Assembly: GCA_047621665.1 (NCBI GenBank) | Contig: JBLHMB010000005.1 | Span: 47,620 to 111,619 of the forward strand | Length of the DNA: 64,000 bases | Direction of reading: 5' to 3' | Origin: Actimicrobium sp047621665 | GTDB lineage: Bacteria; Pseudomonadota; Gammaproteobacteria; Burkholderiales; Burkholderiaceae_D | In this document: in pieces, positions 36,602 to 45,217 of the stretch | Layout of the letters: each line of letters starts with the position of its first letter | Position numbering within the stretch: position 1 is the stretch's first letter | Translations under genes and position numbers: made by a program | The notes under the pieces: generated by a model | The model's input: only the letters and a program-made list of their open reading frames with translations | What the model was told of the DNA's origin: nothing | Databases searched by the model: none

Positions 36602-37165
36602 TCAGTATGAGACAGGAGATTGCTTCATTACCTTCTGGGGAGTAAGAACCAATTTCTTTGTCTCGTATCCCTGGACAACAAGCCTCTTCATTAGCGCTTG
36701 ATAGACAGGCTCGGCGATCGTGGGTGTACGGGACAGTATCCATAAATACTTCTTCGTAGGATCTCCGACTGCTGCTATTGAGTAATCCGGTGCCAGATCG
36801 ACTACCCAATAATCCGCCCAGACCATAGGTAACCACGTCAGCCATTGCGGTGCAAAACGGACTTTTAACTTCGCCATCATTTCAAGGTCGGGAACACGTG
36901 CTCGACCAACTGCCTCCTCGAACGCACCGGCGATATTTTTGCAGCGATTGATTACATCGATACTGCCGTCAGCACGCTTAACGTAGTTTGCCGTAACGTC
37001 ACTAATGCACTGTTTTTGAAACTTATTTGGGAAACGGGCAATTTCGAACCATTTTCCTGTGTAGCGGTTCAAATCAAGGTTCGTGACGACTGTCACCGCT
37101 TCGGCATGACCGCTGGTAGCGTGCAACATCAACAGGACAACAAAAGAAAATAATCGCCGGATCAT
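36602..37165 (-). CDS. Bacterial lipocalin (Blc family), exported
   Basis: This 187-residue protein starts with a signal peptide (IRRLFSFVVLLMLHATSGHA) without a lipobox Cys, so unlike E. coli Blc it is probably periplasmic and not lipid-anchored. The lipocalin motif is RYTGKWFEIARFPNKFQ, the middle NRCKN and a C-terminal WILSRTP segment are also typical. Blc-type proteins bind lysophospholipids or fatty acids. The ATG overlaps the rsmG stop by four bases, an unusual insertion into the rsmG-parA junction. Confidence 0.9.
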   Translation of the reverse strand: MIRRLFSFVVLLMLHATSGHAEAVTVVTNLDLNRYTGKWFEIARFPNKFQKQCISDVTANYVKRADGSIDVINRCKNIAGAFEEAVGRARVPDLEMMAKLKVRFAPQWLTWLPMVWADYWVVDLAPDYSIAAVGDPTKKYLWILSRTPTIAEPVYQALMKRLVVQGYETKKLVLTPQKVMKQSPVSY

Positions 37166-37830
37166 GCCTCTGCGCTCCGCGCGACAAAAATCAGATGCCG
37201 TTCCGCCTGTAATCCGGGAACCTTTAATGGGCGAATTTCAGTCACATTCCATCCTGCTGGTAAGCGGGCGATTTCGTCAACAGGGAGTTGCCCTTTCATT
37301 GCGATAAAGCGCCCTTGTTCAGCAAGTAAGTGACCGGACCAATTTACAAAGTCTGCCAACTCGGCAAACGCCCGCGAGGTAATTACATCAAATGGCGGTT
37401 CAACTTTCAGCTCCTCCACGCGGCCGGTGTAAACAGTAACGTTCGCCAAGCCAAGCTCTGCCTTCGCTTGTGTCAAGAAAGCTGTTTTTTTATGTACCGT
37501 GTCCACCATTGATATCCGCATTGCCGGATTTTCCTGTTGCGCCCAGATTGCGAGAACCATGCCTGGCAATCCACCGCCGGCACCAACATCAAGCACCTGC
37601 TTCACATGTAAAAATGCCGGCAGTATCGTTAGCGTATCCAGTAGGTGCTGAGTCACCATTTGCAGTGGCTCACGCACTGCCGTCAGGTTGTATACCGCAT
37701 TCCACTTGGTTAGCAGCGCGAGATAATCAATCAGACGCTCAGATGTCGCATTTTCGAGCCGCAGATCAAGTGATTTCGCACCCTCATCTAATATTTTCGT
37801 CAGTTCTAAGCGATTGAAGATAGTCGTCAT
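37162..37830 (-). CDS. rsmG: 16S rRNA (guanine-527-N7)-methyltransferase
   Basis: This 222-residue SAM-dependent methyltransferase (formerly GidB) modifies G527 of 16S rRNA. The SAM-binding motif is VLDVGAGGGLPGMVLAIW near residue 80; NLTAVREP and TSRAFAELADFV are typical. It lies 9 bases after mnmG, as in most bacteria with this cluster. Confidence 0.95.
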   Translation of the reverse strand: MTTIFNRLELTKILDEGAKSLDLRLENATSERLIDYLALLTKWNAVYNLTAVREPLQMVTQHLLDTLTILPAFLHVKQVLDVGAGGGLPGMVLAIWAQQENPAMRISMVDTVHKKTAFLTQAKAELGLANVTVYTGRVEELKVEPPFDVITSRAFAELADFVNWSGHLLAEQGRFIAMKGQLPVDEIARLPAGWNVTEIRPLKVPGLQAERHLIFVARSAEA

Positions 37831-37839
37831 GGTCTGGCT

Positions 37840-39774
37840 TCAGGCTGTTACATTGGTCGATGCTGCTTCAAGAAAATCCTTGTATCCACCTTTTTTCAGG
37901 TGAACCAGCAATAGCGACAATGCTGCCGGCGTAACGCCAGAAATCCGTGAGGCCTGACCGAGTGTTTCAGGGCGATGAGAATGCAGCTTTTGTCGCACTT
38001 CCATCGATAATGCGCCCACGGCGAGGTAGTCAAATTCGGAAGGTAATTTCAAATGTTCGAAATGTTCGTGCCGTTCAATTTCCTTGGCCTGCCGGTCGAT
38101 GTAACCGGCATACTTCAATTGAATTTCGACCTGCTCTCTAACAATGGGGTCAGTCACACCCGGAGCGGCAAGTAATTTTCCGTCGACTCCGGTGAGCTCT
38201 AACAAACCGGCATAACTAATATTCGGACGTCGCAATAGGTCAGCGAGGGAATATTCACGCTCGATGGCTTTGCCAAGTACACGTTCTGATTCCGCGTCAG
38301 CGAGTAATCGCGGACTAACCCAAGTCGAGCGCAGCCGTTCCATTTCACGTGCAACAGCTTCTCTTTTTTGCTCGAACGCTGCCCATTGCACGTCACCAAC
38401 ACAGCCAAGTTCTCTGCCAATCTCTGTCAAGCGCATATCGGCATTATCTTCCCTCAAGCTCAAACGATACTCAGCCCTGCTTGTGAACATTCGATATGGC
38501 TCTTGCACGCCTTGTGTGACAAGGTCATCGACCAGCACACCCAGATAAGCCTGATCGCGACCAGGTGTCCACGCTGCTTTGCCTTGTGTTTGTAACGCGG
38601 CATTCAGCCCTGCGAGCATCCCCTGCGCGGCGGCTTCTTCGTAGCCCGTAGTACCGTTGATCTGACCTGCAAAAAATAATCCCTGAATCGATTTTGTTTC
38701 GAGCGATGATTTCAATCCACGAGGGTCAAAATAATCGTATTCGATCGCATAACCTGGCCTCAAAATATGTGCGCTCTCGAGACCGGTCATCGAACGCACT
38801 AACGCCAATTGCACATCAAACGGTAAGCTAGTGGAAATCCCATTTGGATAATATTCAGTGGTCGTCAACCCTTCAGGTTCGAGAAAAATCTGGTGGGATG
38901 ACTTGTCCGCGAAGCGATGTATTTTGTCTTCAATTGAGGGGCAGTATCTCGGACCTACACCCTCAATCACACCCGTGTACATAGGACTGCGATCGAGCCC
39001 GCCCCGGATAATGTCATGAGTGCGCTCATTAGTGTGTGTAATCCAGCAAGGCAGCTGGACTGGGTGCATGCTTACAGAGCCCATTACCGAGAAAACCGGA
39101 ATGGGATCAAGATCCCCGGGCTGTTCCTGCATTACTGAGAAATTTATTGTGCGACCATCTAGTCTAGGAGGCGTTCCAGTTTTTAGACGTCCCTGGGGCA
39201 TACGCAATTCTTTTAAACGCGCAGATAATGATACGGCAGGAGGGTCACCGGCCCTTCCCGCCGAATAGTTATTTAAACCAACGTGAATTTTACCGTCCAA
39301 AAATGTACCCGCCGTAAGCACAACACTTCGAGATCTAAATTGAATCCCGATTTGCGTAACGGCTCCAACAACACGATCCCCCTCAACCATTAAGTCATCC
39401 ACGGCCTGCTGAAAAAGCCAGAGATTGGGCTGATTTTCAAGGCGGGAACGGATGGCTTGCTTATATAAAAGGCGATCTGCTTGCGCTCGCGTCGCACGTA
39501 CGGCCGGCCCTTTTGAAGAGTTTAATATCCGGAACTGTATGCCCGCTTCGTCGGTTGCGATAGCCATTGCACCACCCATCGCATCAACTTCGCGGACGAG
39601 ATGGCCTTTTCCAATACCGCCAATAGAGGGATTGCAGGACATCTGCCCTAAAGTTTCGATGTTGTGAGTTAGTAGTAGTGTTGTTTGTCCCATACGTGCA
39701 GCAGCAAGGGCTGCTTCGGTTCCTGCATGGCCACCGCCAACTACGATAACGTCAAACTCTGAGGGAAATTGCAT
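37840..39774 (-). CDS. mnmG: tRNA uridine-34 5-carboxymethylaminomethyl synthesis enzyme MnmG
   Basis: This 644-residue FAD protein (GidA), with MnmE, modifies U34 in tRNAs. The FAD fold is VVGGGHAGTEAALAAARMG at residues 11-29, with QMSCNPSIGGIGKGHL following, PRLDGRTI-type middle motifs, and a C-terminal helical domain ending EAASTNVTA. Full length; no defect. It is the first gene of the mnmG-rsmG-lipocalin-parA-parB run. A weak parS-like match lies within it (38341). Confidence 0.96.
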   Translation of the reverse strand: MQFPSEFDVIVVGGGHAGTEAALAAARMGQTTLLLTHNIETLGQMSCNPSIGGIGKGHLVREVDAMGGAMAIATDEAGIQFRILNSSKGPAVRATRAQADRLLYKQAIRSRLENQPNLWLFQQAVDDLMVEGDRVVGAVTQIGIQFRSRSVVLTAGTFLDGKIHVGLNNYSAGRAGDPPAVSLSARLKELRMPQGRLKTGTPPRLDGRTINFSVMQEQPGDLDPIPVFSVMGSVSMHPVQLPCWITHTNERTHDIIRGGLDRSPMYTGVIEGVGPRYCPSIEDKIHRFADKSSHQIFLEPEGLTTTEYYPNGISTSLPFDVQLALVRSMTGLESAHILRPGYAIEYDYFDPRGLKSSLETKSIQGLFFAGQINGTTGYEEAAAQGMLAGLNAALQTQGKAAWTPGRDQAYLGVLVDDLVTQGVQEPYRMFTSRAEYRLSLREDNADMRLTEIGRELGCVGDVQWAAFEQKREAVAREMERLRSTWVSPRLLADAESERVLGKAIEREYSLADLLRRPNISYAGLLELTGVDGKLLAAPGVTDPIVREQVEIQLKYAGYIDRQAKEIERHEHFEHLKLPSEFDYLAVGALSMEVRQKLHSHRPETLGQASRISGVTPAALSLLLVHLKKGGYKDFLEAASTNVTA

Positions 39775-39861
39775 AACTCGACCCGATGAACGGTGAATGG
39801 AAGTCGGATTATAAGGGCTTTTATGTAAAACATAGATGGCAAATAGAATGAAGACTACCGT

Positions 39862-39877
39862 TGTTTCACGTGAAACT
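39862..39877. promoter_or_regulatory. parS: parS site 1 (15/16 match)
   Basis: TGTTTCACGTGAAACT matches the chromosomal parS consensus TGTTNCACGTGAAACA in all but the last base. It overlaps the stop codon of the 171-residue gene and lies 88 bases upstream of mnmG, close to parAB. It is the expected ParB loading site. Confidence 0.93.
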
Positions 39878-40381
39878 GAAATACCGACTAATTTGTTCAG
39901 CTATCGACAGAAATACCAAAGCTAAACCGACAGACAAGAACAAGCGCCACACGAGCTGAACAATGTGAACTCGAGGAGGCACTCGCATCCAGTCCCGCTT
40001 CGGTGATGCAAAAATATTGCTAAAAATCCGGAAGACGCCGTTGTCTGCAGAAATAGTCGCGCTATTATTTCCACCCGATTCCTTTTTTACCAAGGGTATA
40101 TAAAAATCCACACCGATAAAAGTATCACCGGCAGCAACTAAACCGGAATCTTGAACACAGGAACTCAACACCTGACCCTCGGCCTTAAAGCGAACAAGAT
40201 CATTTTGATCATTTGAAGCCTCCTTGCGAGCCGAATCATTCCCGAATACAGATTCCTCATATTCATAATCAGCATCAAATGACACAATTGTGACTGGATC
40301 CAACGGGTCTTGTTGAAGAAATCTGTCAATCACTCCTGAATCAACCATATCTGCTTTAACAGAAGCTCCGAGCATCAACAC
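39866..40381 (-). CDS. Hypothetical protein with C-terminal membrane helix, between the parS sites
   Basis: This 171-residue protein starts with GTG directly after the stop of the preceding gene (TAAGTG). I recognise no family. The N-terminal 130 residues are soluble and acidic-rich, with SFDADYEYEES and FIGVDFYIPLVKKESGG; residues ~140-163 (VWRLFLSVGLALVFLSIAEQ) form one membrane helix with a short tail. Its stop codon lies inside parS site 1. It is co-directional with the 70-residue gene and probably made from the same message. Confidence 0.7.
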   Translation of the reverse strand: MLMLGASVKADMVDSGVIDRFLQQDPLDPVTIVSFDADYEYEESVFGNDSARKEASNDQNDLVRFKAEGQVLSSCVQDSGLVAAGDTFIGVDFYIPLVKKESGGNNSATISADNGVFRIFSNIFASPKRDWMRVPPRVHIVQLVWRLFLSVGLALVFLSIAEQISRYFSFT

Positions 40382-40594
40382 TTAAAAAATCAAATGCATA
40401 GTCAGCAGTCTTTCGATGGCGCGCCTTATTCGACCGTTCTCCAGACCCTTTAGTTTCTCACCTAATTCTACTAAGGGTGTCCTACCATCTACAACTATAA
40501 GAATAAGACGCTCACTTTGTGTGAGTCCCTGTTTTTTTGATTGAATTTCAATACGGCCAGCGTCGGTACGCTGGTAAATAGTTGTCGCTATCAC
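40382..40594 (-). CDS. Small winged-helix-like protein, between the parS sites
   Basis: A GTG start at 40594 is chosen because AAGGAGG lies 8 bases upstream; a longer TTG-started frame would translate through parS site 2. The 70-residue product (MIATTIYQRTDAGRIEIQ...) has SERLILIVVDGRTPLVEL followed by a helix-turn-helix-like ENGRIRRAIERLLTMHLI. This resembles small modules found near regulators in Oxalobacteraceae, but I cannot name the family. It runs straight into the 171-residue gene. Confidence 0.7.
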   Translation of the reverse strand: MIATTIYQRTDAGRIEIQSKKQGLTQSERLILIVVDGRTPLVELGEKLKGLENGRIRRAIERLLTMHLIF

Positions 40595-40618
40595 AGGTTG
40601 TCCCTCCTTTTTCAGACC

Positions 40619-40634
40619 TGTTTCACGTGAAACA
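40619..40634. promoter_or_regulatory. parS: parS site 2 (perfect match)
   Basis: TGTTTCACGTGAAACA is a perfect 16-bp palindrome and matches the chromosomal parS consensus. It lies 24 bases after the stop of the TauE/SafE gene and just ahead of the small winged-helix gene, 757 bp from site 1. Confidence 0.96.
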
Positions 40635-40657
40635 GACACAAAATAAACAGCAGCCAA

Positions 40658-41419
40658 TTATTTAAAAAAAGCGTCAAACCCTGTTTTAAAGATCAATAAT
40701 AAAACAACAGCCAAAAATAATTTACGAACAAAACCACTTCCATGCTTGATAGCCATACGACTTCCAATCAACGAACCAAGGACATTACAAAACGCCATAG
40801 CAAGCCCAATTTGCCAAAGAAGATGACCACTTTTCCAAAACCAGAGTAAGGCTGAAATATTGCAGGCAACATTAACAACCTTAGCTACCGCCGAAGCACC
40901 TAAAAAATCGAAACCGAAAACACGAACGAACAAAAAAACTAAGAAACTACCTGTGCCAGGGCCAAAAAATCCATCATAAAATCCTACTGACCCACCAACA
41001 ATACAAGCGAAGTATCGTTCTTTCAAACCATGATGCAACGGAGCGTGCACGTTACCCATATCCTTACGCTTAAGCGTATAAACAGCAACTACAATAAGGA
41101 TTAATGGCAAACACTTCCGAATAAAATCTGGTGGTACACGCGTCACCGTATAAGCTCCAGCAAAAGCGAAAATAAATGCTGAAATAGCAGCAGGAATCGC
41201 TGCAGTCCACTCGATTTTCACACGACGAGAAAAACTTATTGCTGCAGCACTAGTCCCCCAAAAACCTGCTAATTTATTTGTACCCAATAACGTCGCAGCA
41301 GGCACATTAGGAAAAACCGAAAACAACGCAGGTAACTGAATCAAACCACCGCCACCAACCACTGCATCGACGAACCCTGCAAAAAAGGCGGCAACATACA
41401 AAAAAGTAAACTCACCCAT
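40658..41419 (-). CDS. TauE/SafE family sulfite/organosulfonate permease
   Basis: This is a 253-residue membrane protein with about eight helices. The start MGEFTFLYVAAFFAGFVDAVVGGGGLIQLP and the internal repeat FYDGFFGPGTGSFLVFLFV are hallmarks of the family, which exports sulfite or sulfonates. Substrate cannot be inferred from neighbours. It is followed at once by parS site 2. Confidence 0.9.
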   Translation of the reverse strand: MGEFTFLYVAAFFAGFVDAVVGGGGLIQLPALFSVFPNVPAATLLGTNKLAGFWGTSAAAISFSRRVKIEWTAAIPAAISAFIFAFAGAYTVTRVPPDFIRKCLPLILIVVAVYTLKRKDMGNVHAPLHHGLKERYFACIVGGSVGFYDGFFGPGTGSFLVFLFVRVFGFDFLGASAVAKVVNVACNISALLWFWKSGHLLWQIGLAMAFCNVLGSLIGSRMAIKHGSGFVRKLFLAVVLLLIFKTGFDAFFK

Positions 41420-41885
41420 GTCTAAGCCTAACCCACCACATAAGAAACATCATGAATATTAGAGTGAAGCTATGAATAAACAAAATCTTGTGTTTTTTTA
41501 CTACAATAGAAAGCTTTCATAAAAGCAATGTAATCATATTTTAAAGCTATAGAACTTGCCACAGATAAAGACAATAGCAATAAAGTAAAAAAAATTAACC
41601 AGAACTTATGATGACAACCAAGATTAGAAGATGAAAAAACCGACATGATTCTTCAAGAATATAAAATGACGACGTACCCATAATGTAGATAGCAGATAAT
41701 TAAAATAAAAAATCGATATCTGACAATCGGTCTAATCAATGCCGTTATTGTTAAAACTAGGGAGGGAATATGAAAAAAAAAGAAAAGAACAAGACAGAAA
41801 TACAAAAAGAAGAAAGAGATTTGAATAATGCATAAAAAATGACCGAACAGAAGTTCGCCAACTGTCCAGTCACATTATGTAGAAC
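41420..41885. other. A-rich intergenic region between TauE/SafE and livM
   Basis: These 466 bases are strikingly A-rich on the plus strand (long AAAA runs at 41,580-41,640 and 41,770-41,840). Apart from a possible 21-codon ORF (listed separately) I see no gene. No intrinsic terminator for the liv operon is evident. Confidence 0.5.
41770..41835 (+). CDS. Possible 21-residue Lys/Glu-rich peptide
   Basis: The ATG at 41770 has GGGAGGG 3-4 bases upstream, an unusually strong Shine-Dalgarno, and encodes MKKKEKNKTEIQKEERDLNN plus Ala before a TAA. The spacing is short and composition follows the A-rich DNA, so this may be chance. It is on the opposite strand to all genes nearby. Confidence 0.25.
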   Translation: MKKKEKNKTEIQKEERDLNNA

Positions 41886-42848
41886 TTACTTCCGTTTAAA
41901 CAGAGCCGCAACCTCACCAACAATGCCACGGCGAAATGCCAACACGCACACAATGAATATCAATCCGATAACAATCGTGACTGAATCGCCGATCGTCCGA
42001 AACCAATCAATACTAGTTAAGTCAGCTAACATTCGACCATAACTACCTAACTTGTTTTCTAGCGAAATAATAATCACCGCACCAACGATAGGTCCAATTA
42101 TGGTCCCCAACCCACCAACCAATGTCATTAGTACGACTAGCCCGGACATCGACCAGTGAACGTCAGTCAATGTCTCAAACCCTAAAACTAGCGTCTTGGT
42201 TGCGCCAGCAAGACCGGAAAGGGCAGCAGACAGAACAAAAGCTAGTAGCTTATAACGATCAACATCGTATCCAAGTGAAATCGCCCGTGGTTCATTTTCT
42301 TTAATTGCTTTAAGCACCTGACCAAAATGGGAATGCACAACGCGAACTATTATTGAAAACCCGAAGACTGCAATAGCCAACACGACGTAATAAAGCGACA
42401 GATCATTACTGAGATCAATAAATCCCAATAACTTTCCACGGGGAACGCCTTGTAATCCATCCTCCCCACCGGTAAATTTTGCCTGTAAAAATACAAAATA
42501 GAGCATCTGAGCAAGTGCCAGAGTAATCATTGTGAAATAGATACCTTGCCGCCGTATCGCCAAACTTCCCATAAAGAGACCAATTAACGCCCCTGCTAAC
42601 GTCCCCAGCGCAATACCTAACTCGGAAGACAAACCGAGCGTAGTCATTGCGTATCCAGCAACATACCCGGCACCACCGAAGAATGCGGCATGCCCGAACG
42701 ATAGCAGACCGGTAAATCCAATTAACAAGTTGAATGCACACGCAAACAATGCGAAACACAATAACTTCATTAAAAATACCGGGTACAACCAAAACGGTGC
42801 TGCCAATAACGCTGCCAGTGCTATGGCGTAGCCAATTTTCTTGTTCAT
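41886..42848 (-). CDS. livM: Branched-chain amino acid-type ABC transporter permease (LivM)
   Basis: This is a 320-residue inner-membrane permease with about nine helices. The LivM signatures GFTGLLSFGHAAFFGGAGYV (near 47) and MTLVGGLGTIIGPIVGA (near 240) are present. It pairs with LivH and takes substrate from the periplasmic LivK-like protein. It is the last gene of the liv run, 81 bases after livH. Confidence 0.93.
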   Translation of the reverse strand: MNKKIGYAIALAALLAAPFWLYPVFLMKLLCFALFACAFNLLIGFTGLLSFGHAAFFGGAGYVAGYAMTTLGLSSELGIALGTLAGALIGLFMGSLAIRRQGIYFTMITLALAQMLYFVFLQAKFTGGEDGLQGVPRGKLLGFIDLSNDLSLYYVVLAIAVFGFSIIVRVVHSHFGQVLKAIKENEPRAISLGYDVDRYKLLAFVLSAALSGLAGATKTLVLGFETLTDVHWSMSGLVVLMTLVGGLGTIIGPIVGAVIIISLENKLGSYGRMLADLTSIDWFRTIGDSVTIVIGLIFIVCVLAFRRGIVGEVAALFKRK

Positions 42849-42929
42849 ACTTTAAAGCTCCATTGCGGCAAGACGACAGTCTCATCCGGTTGATTCAGTA
42901 GTCGTACCAAGTGGATCATCAGGAACCGC

Positions 42930-43814
42930 CTATTTTTCTTTACCAAACAAACCGGCAGGACGAATCAACAAAACAATTACCATGATCACGAATACGACAG
43001 TAGCTGAAGCTTCTGGATAAAACACCCGCGTCATTCCTTCAATGATCCCCAACGATAAACCTGTAATAATTGCGCCGAGAATAGATCCCATTCCACCAAT
43101 TACAACAACAGCAAACACGACAATAATCAAGTTCGATCCCATCAACGGCGATACCTGAATAACCGGCGCTGCTAATACCCCGGCAAATGCCGCAAGCGCG
43201 ACACCAAAACCATAAGTCAACGTTACCATCAACGGAACATTAATCCCGAAAGCCTCCACTAATTTGGGATTTTCAGTCCCCGCACGCAAATAGGCGCCTA
43301 ATCGGGTTTTTTCGATAACAAACCAGGTCATAAAACAAACAGCTAGTGACGCGATAACTATCCAGGCCCGATAGATAGGTAAATACATAAAACCAAGATT
43401 CACTCCACCAGAAAGAGCATCCGGTGTCGAATAGGACTGTCCTGAAACACCATAGATCGAACGGAATATCCCTTCTGCTACCAGAGTGATACCAAAAGTC
43501 AGGAGCAACCCATATAGATGATCCAGTTTATACAGCCAGCGAAGCATAGTCCTTTCGATAACCATCCCGAACACACCAATCACCAGCGGTCCTAAAATGA
43601 GCATCGTCCAGTAACTTAAACCGAAATAGGTAAGTCCAATCCAGGCAGAAAAAGCACCCATCATGTACAAAGCGCCATGAGCAAAATTGATTACATTCAG
43701 CAAGCCGAAAATGACTGCTAAACCAAGCGACAACATGGCATAAAACGAGCCATTGACGAGACCAAGCAATAGTTGACTCATCATGGCCTGCAGGGGAACG
43801 CCGAAAATTTCCAT
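42930..43814 (-). CDS. livH: Branched-chain amino acid-type ABC transporter permease (LivH)
   Basis: This is a 294-residue permease with the LivH start QLLLGLVNGSFYAMLSLGLA and the motif INFAHGALYMMGAF near 42. VVIGGMGSILGAIITGL near 240 is the loop that contacts the ATPase. The partner is LivM. A GC-rich hairpin separates it from the binding-protein gene. Confidence 0.93.
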   Translation of the reverse strand: MEIFGVPLQAMMSQLLLGLVNGSFYAMLSLGLAVIFGLLNVINFAHGALYMMGAFSAWIGLTYFGLSYWTMLILGPLVIGVFGMVIERTMLRWLYKLDHLYGLLLTFGITLVAEGIFRSIYGVSGQSYSTPDALSGGVNLGFMYLPIYRAWIVIASLAVCFMTWFVIEKTRLGAYLRAGTENPKLVEAFGINVPLMVTLTYGFGVALAAFAGVLAAPVIQVSPLMGSNLIIVVFAVVVIGGMGSILGAIITGLSLGIIEGMTRVFYPEASATVVFVIMVIVLLIRPAGLFGKEK

Positions 43815-43869
43815 AGCAAATTTAGTGAAATATCATCCGGAAAATCCCCGGATGGAACTGCAAAAAAAA

Positions 43870-43901
43870 GGCGCGCGCAGAAAAAATTCGGGCGACGCGC
43901 C
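43870..43901 (-). promoter_or_regulatory. GC-rich hairpin between livK-like and livH genes
   Basis: GGCGCG / CGCGCC arms with extra pairing (GGCGCGCGC against GACGCGCC) lie in the gap after the binding-protein stop, just 5' of a T-run on the minus strand. Such hairpins often cause partial termination or protect the upstream mRNA, so that more binding protein than permease is made. Confidence 0.55.
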
Positions 43902-43943
43902 GGGGCAGTTGAAGTAAGGTTAAATTAATTATTCAACCAATAT

Positions 43944-45173
43944 TTATTTCCAGCTAGCACACTTTGACTCAGCCTTTGTCGTGAACGCCTGCTCACCAGG
44001 TATCGTCTGTATAACTTTGTAGTAATCCCACGGGTACTTTGACTCGGTAGGTTTTTTCACTTGCATTAGGAACATGTCGTGGATCATGCTGCCATCTCCG
44101 CGTACAGTGCCGTTTTTTACATACATGTCGTTGATCTTCATTTTTCGAATTTCGGCCATCACTTTGTCAGTGTCATCAGTACCGGTCGCTTTAACCGCAT
44201 TCAAGTAAGTTAGCGTTGCCGAATAATCGGCTGCTTGCAAACTCGATGGCATCTTCTTCATTTTTTCAAAGTAGCGACGGGACCACTTACGTGATTCGTC
44301 GTTCTGATCCCAGTACCAGCTATCTGTCAGATACATGCCTTGAGTTAAATTTAGCGTTAAAGAATGTACATCGTTGATGAACATCAGCAAGCCTGCGAGT
44401 TTCATGGTTTTGCTTACACCAAATTCATTGGCTGCCTTAATCGCATTAACTGTATCGCCACCGGCATTGGCCAAACCAAGAATTTGCGCTTTGGATGCCT
44501 GTGCTTGCAACAGGAAAGAAGAGAAATCTGAAGCCGACAATGGATGACGAACTGATCCAACAACAGTGCCACCACTGGCCTTGACAACAGTAGTCGTATC
44601 GTTTTCAAGCGACGCACCAAACGCGTAATCCGCGGTCAGAAAAAACCAGCTTTTACCGCCCTGTTTAACCACTGCACCACCGGTACCTTTAGCGAGCGCA
44701 ACCGTGTCATACGCATAGTGCAGCGTATAGGGAGTGCACTCTTCGTTAGTCAAGCGAGCCGTACCAGCTCCAATTGACAGAAAAGGCATTTTCTTTTCAA
44801 GCGCAACTTTCGACATCGCAAGATTGGTACCTGAATTAGTACCGCCAATCAACATGTCAACACCTTGGCGATCGAACCATTCACGCGCCTTGCTAGCTGC
44901 GATATCGGCCTTATTCTGGTGGTCTGCAGTAATCAGTTCTATTTTCTTTCCATTGACGGTCCCACCGAAATCAGCAATCGCCATCTTGATTGCTTCAACA
45001 CCACCAATACCGTCAATATCAGAATAGACGCCGGAAAGGTCAGTAATAAATCCGATCTTTACGGTATCACCTGAAATTTGGGCGGAAGCGCTACCGGCAA
45101 ACGCCAATGCACATACTGTAGCAACGGCAAGCGTCATCGCCTTTGGTGTTATTGATTTTAATTTAGTATTCAT
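43944..45173 (-). CDS. ABC transporter substrate-binding protein (LivK-like)
   Basis: The protein has 409 residues from the ATG at 45173, selected because GGAG lies 8 bases upstream. A signal peptide (MTLAVATVCALAFAGSASA, cleavage before QISGDTV) leads to a type I periplasmic binding fold with VKIGFITDLSGVYSDIDG at its start and ADYAFGASLENDTT in the middle. It belongs to the large group of Liv-like proteins that bind amino acids, aromatic acids or short-chain acids; the ligand is not readable. Gene context suggests a C3 acid or diol-derived compound, by inference. Confidence 0.9.
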   Translation of the reverse strand: MNTKLKSITPKAMTLAVATVCALAFAGSASAQISGDTVKIGFITDLSGVYSDIDGIGGVEAIKMAIADFGGTVNGKKIELITADHQNKADIAASKAREWFDRQGVDMLIGGTNSGTNLAMSKVALEKKMPFLSIGAGTARLTNEECTPYTLHYAYDTVALAKGTGGAVVKQGGKSWFFLTADYAFGASLENDTTTVVKASGGTVVGSVRHPLSASDFSSFLLQAQASKAQILGLANAGGDTVNAIKAANEFGVSKTMKLAGLLMFINDVHSLTLNLTQGMYLTDSWYWDQNDESRKWSRRYFEKMKKMPSSLQAADYSATLTYLNAVKATGTDDTDKVMAEIRKMKINDMYVKNGTVRGDGSMIHDMFLMQVKKPTESKYPWDYYKVIQTIPGEQAFTTKAESKCASWK

Positions 45174-45217
45174 GTCTCTCTCCAAGGATAGATAAGGTAT
45201 GCAGAACTATTTATCGT

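Noticed and set aside
36567..36845. 92-codon minus-strand frame over the lipocalin 3' half
   Set aside because: It overlaps the well-supported lipocalin gene in another frame.
38341..38356. parS-like sequence CATTTCACGTGCAACA inside mnmG
   Set aside because: It has three mismatches to the consensus, one within the core palindrome, and it encodes conserved-looking residues (AREME), so it is probably coincidence.
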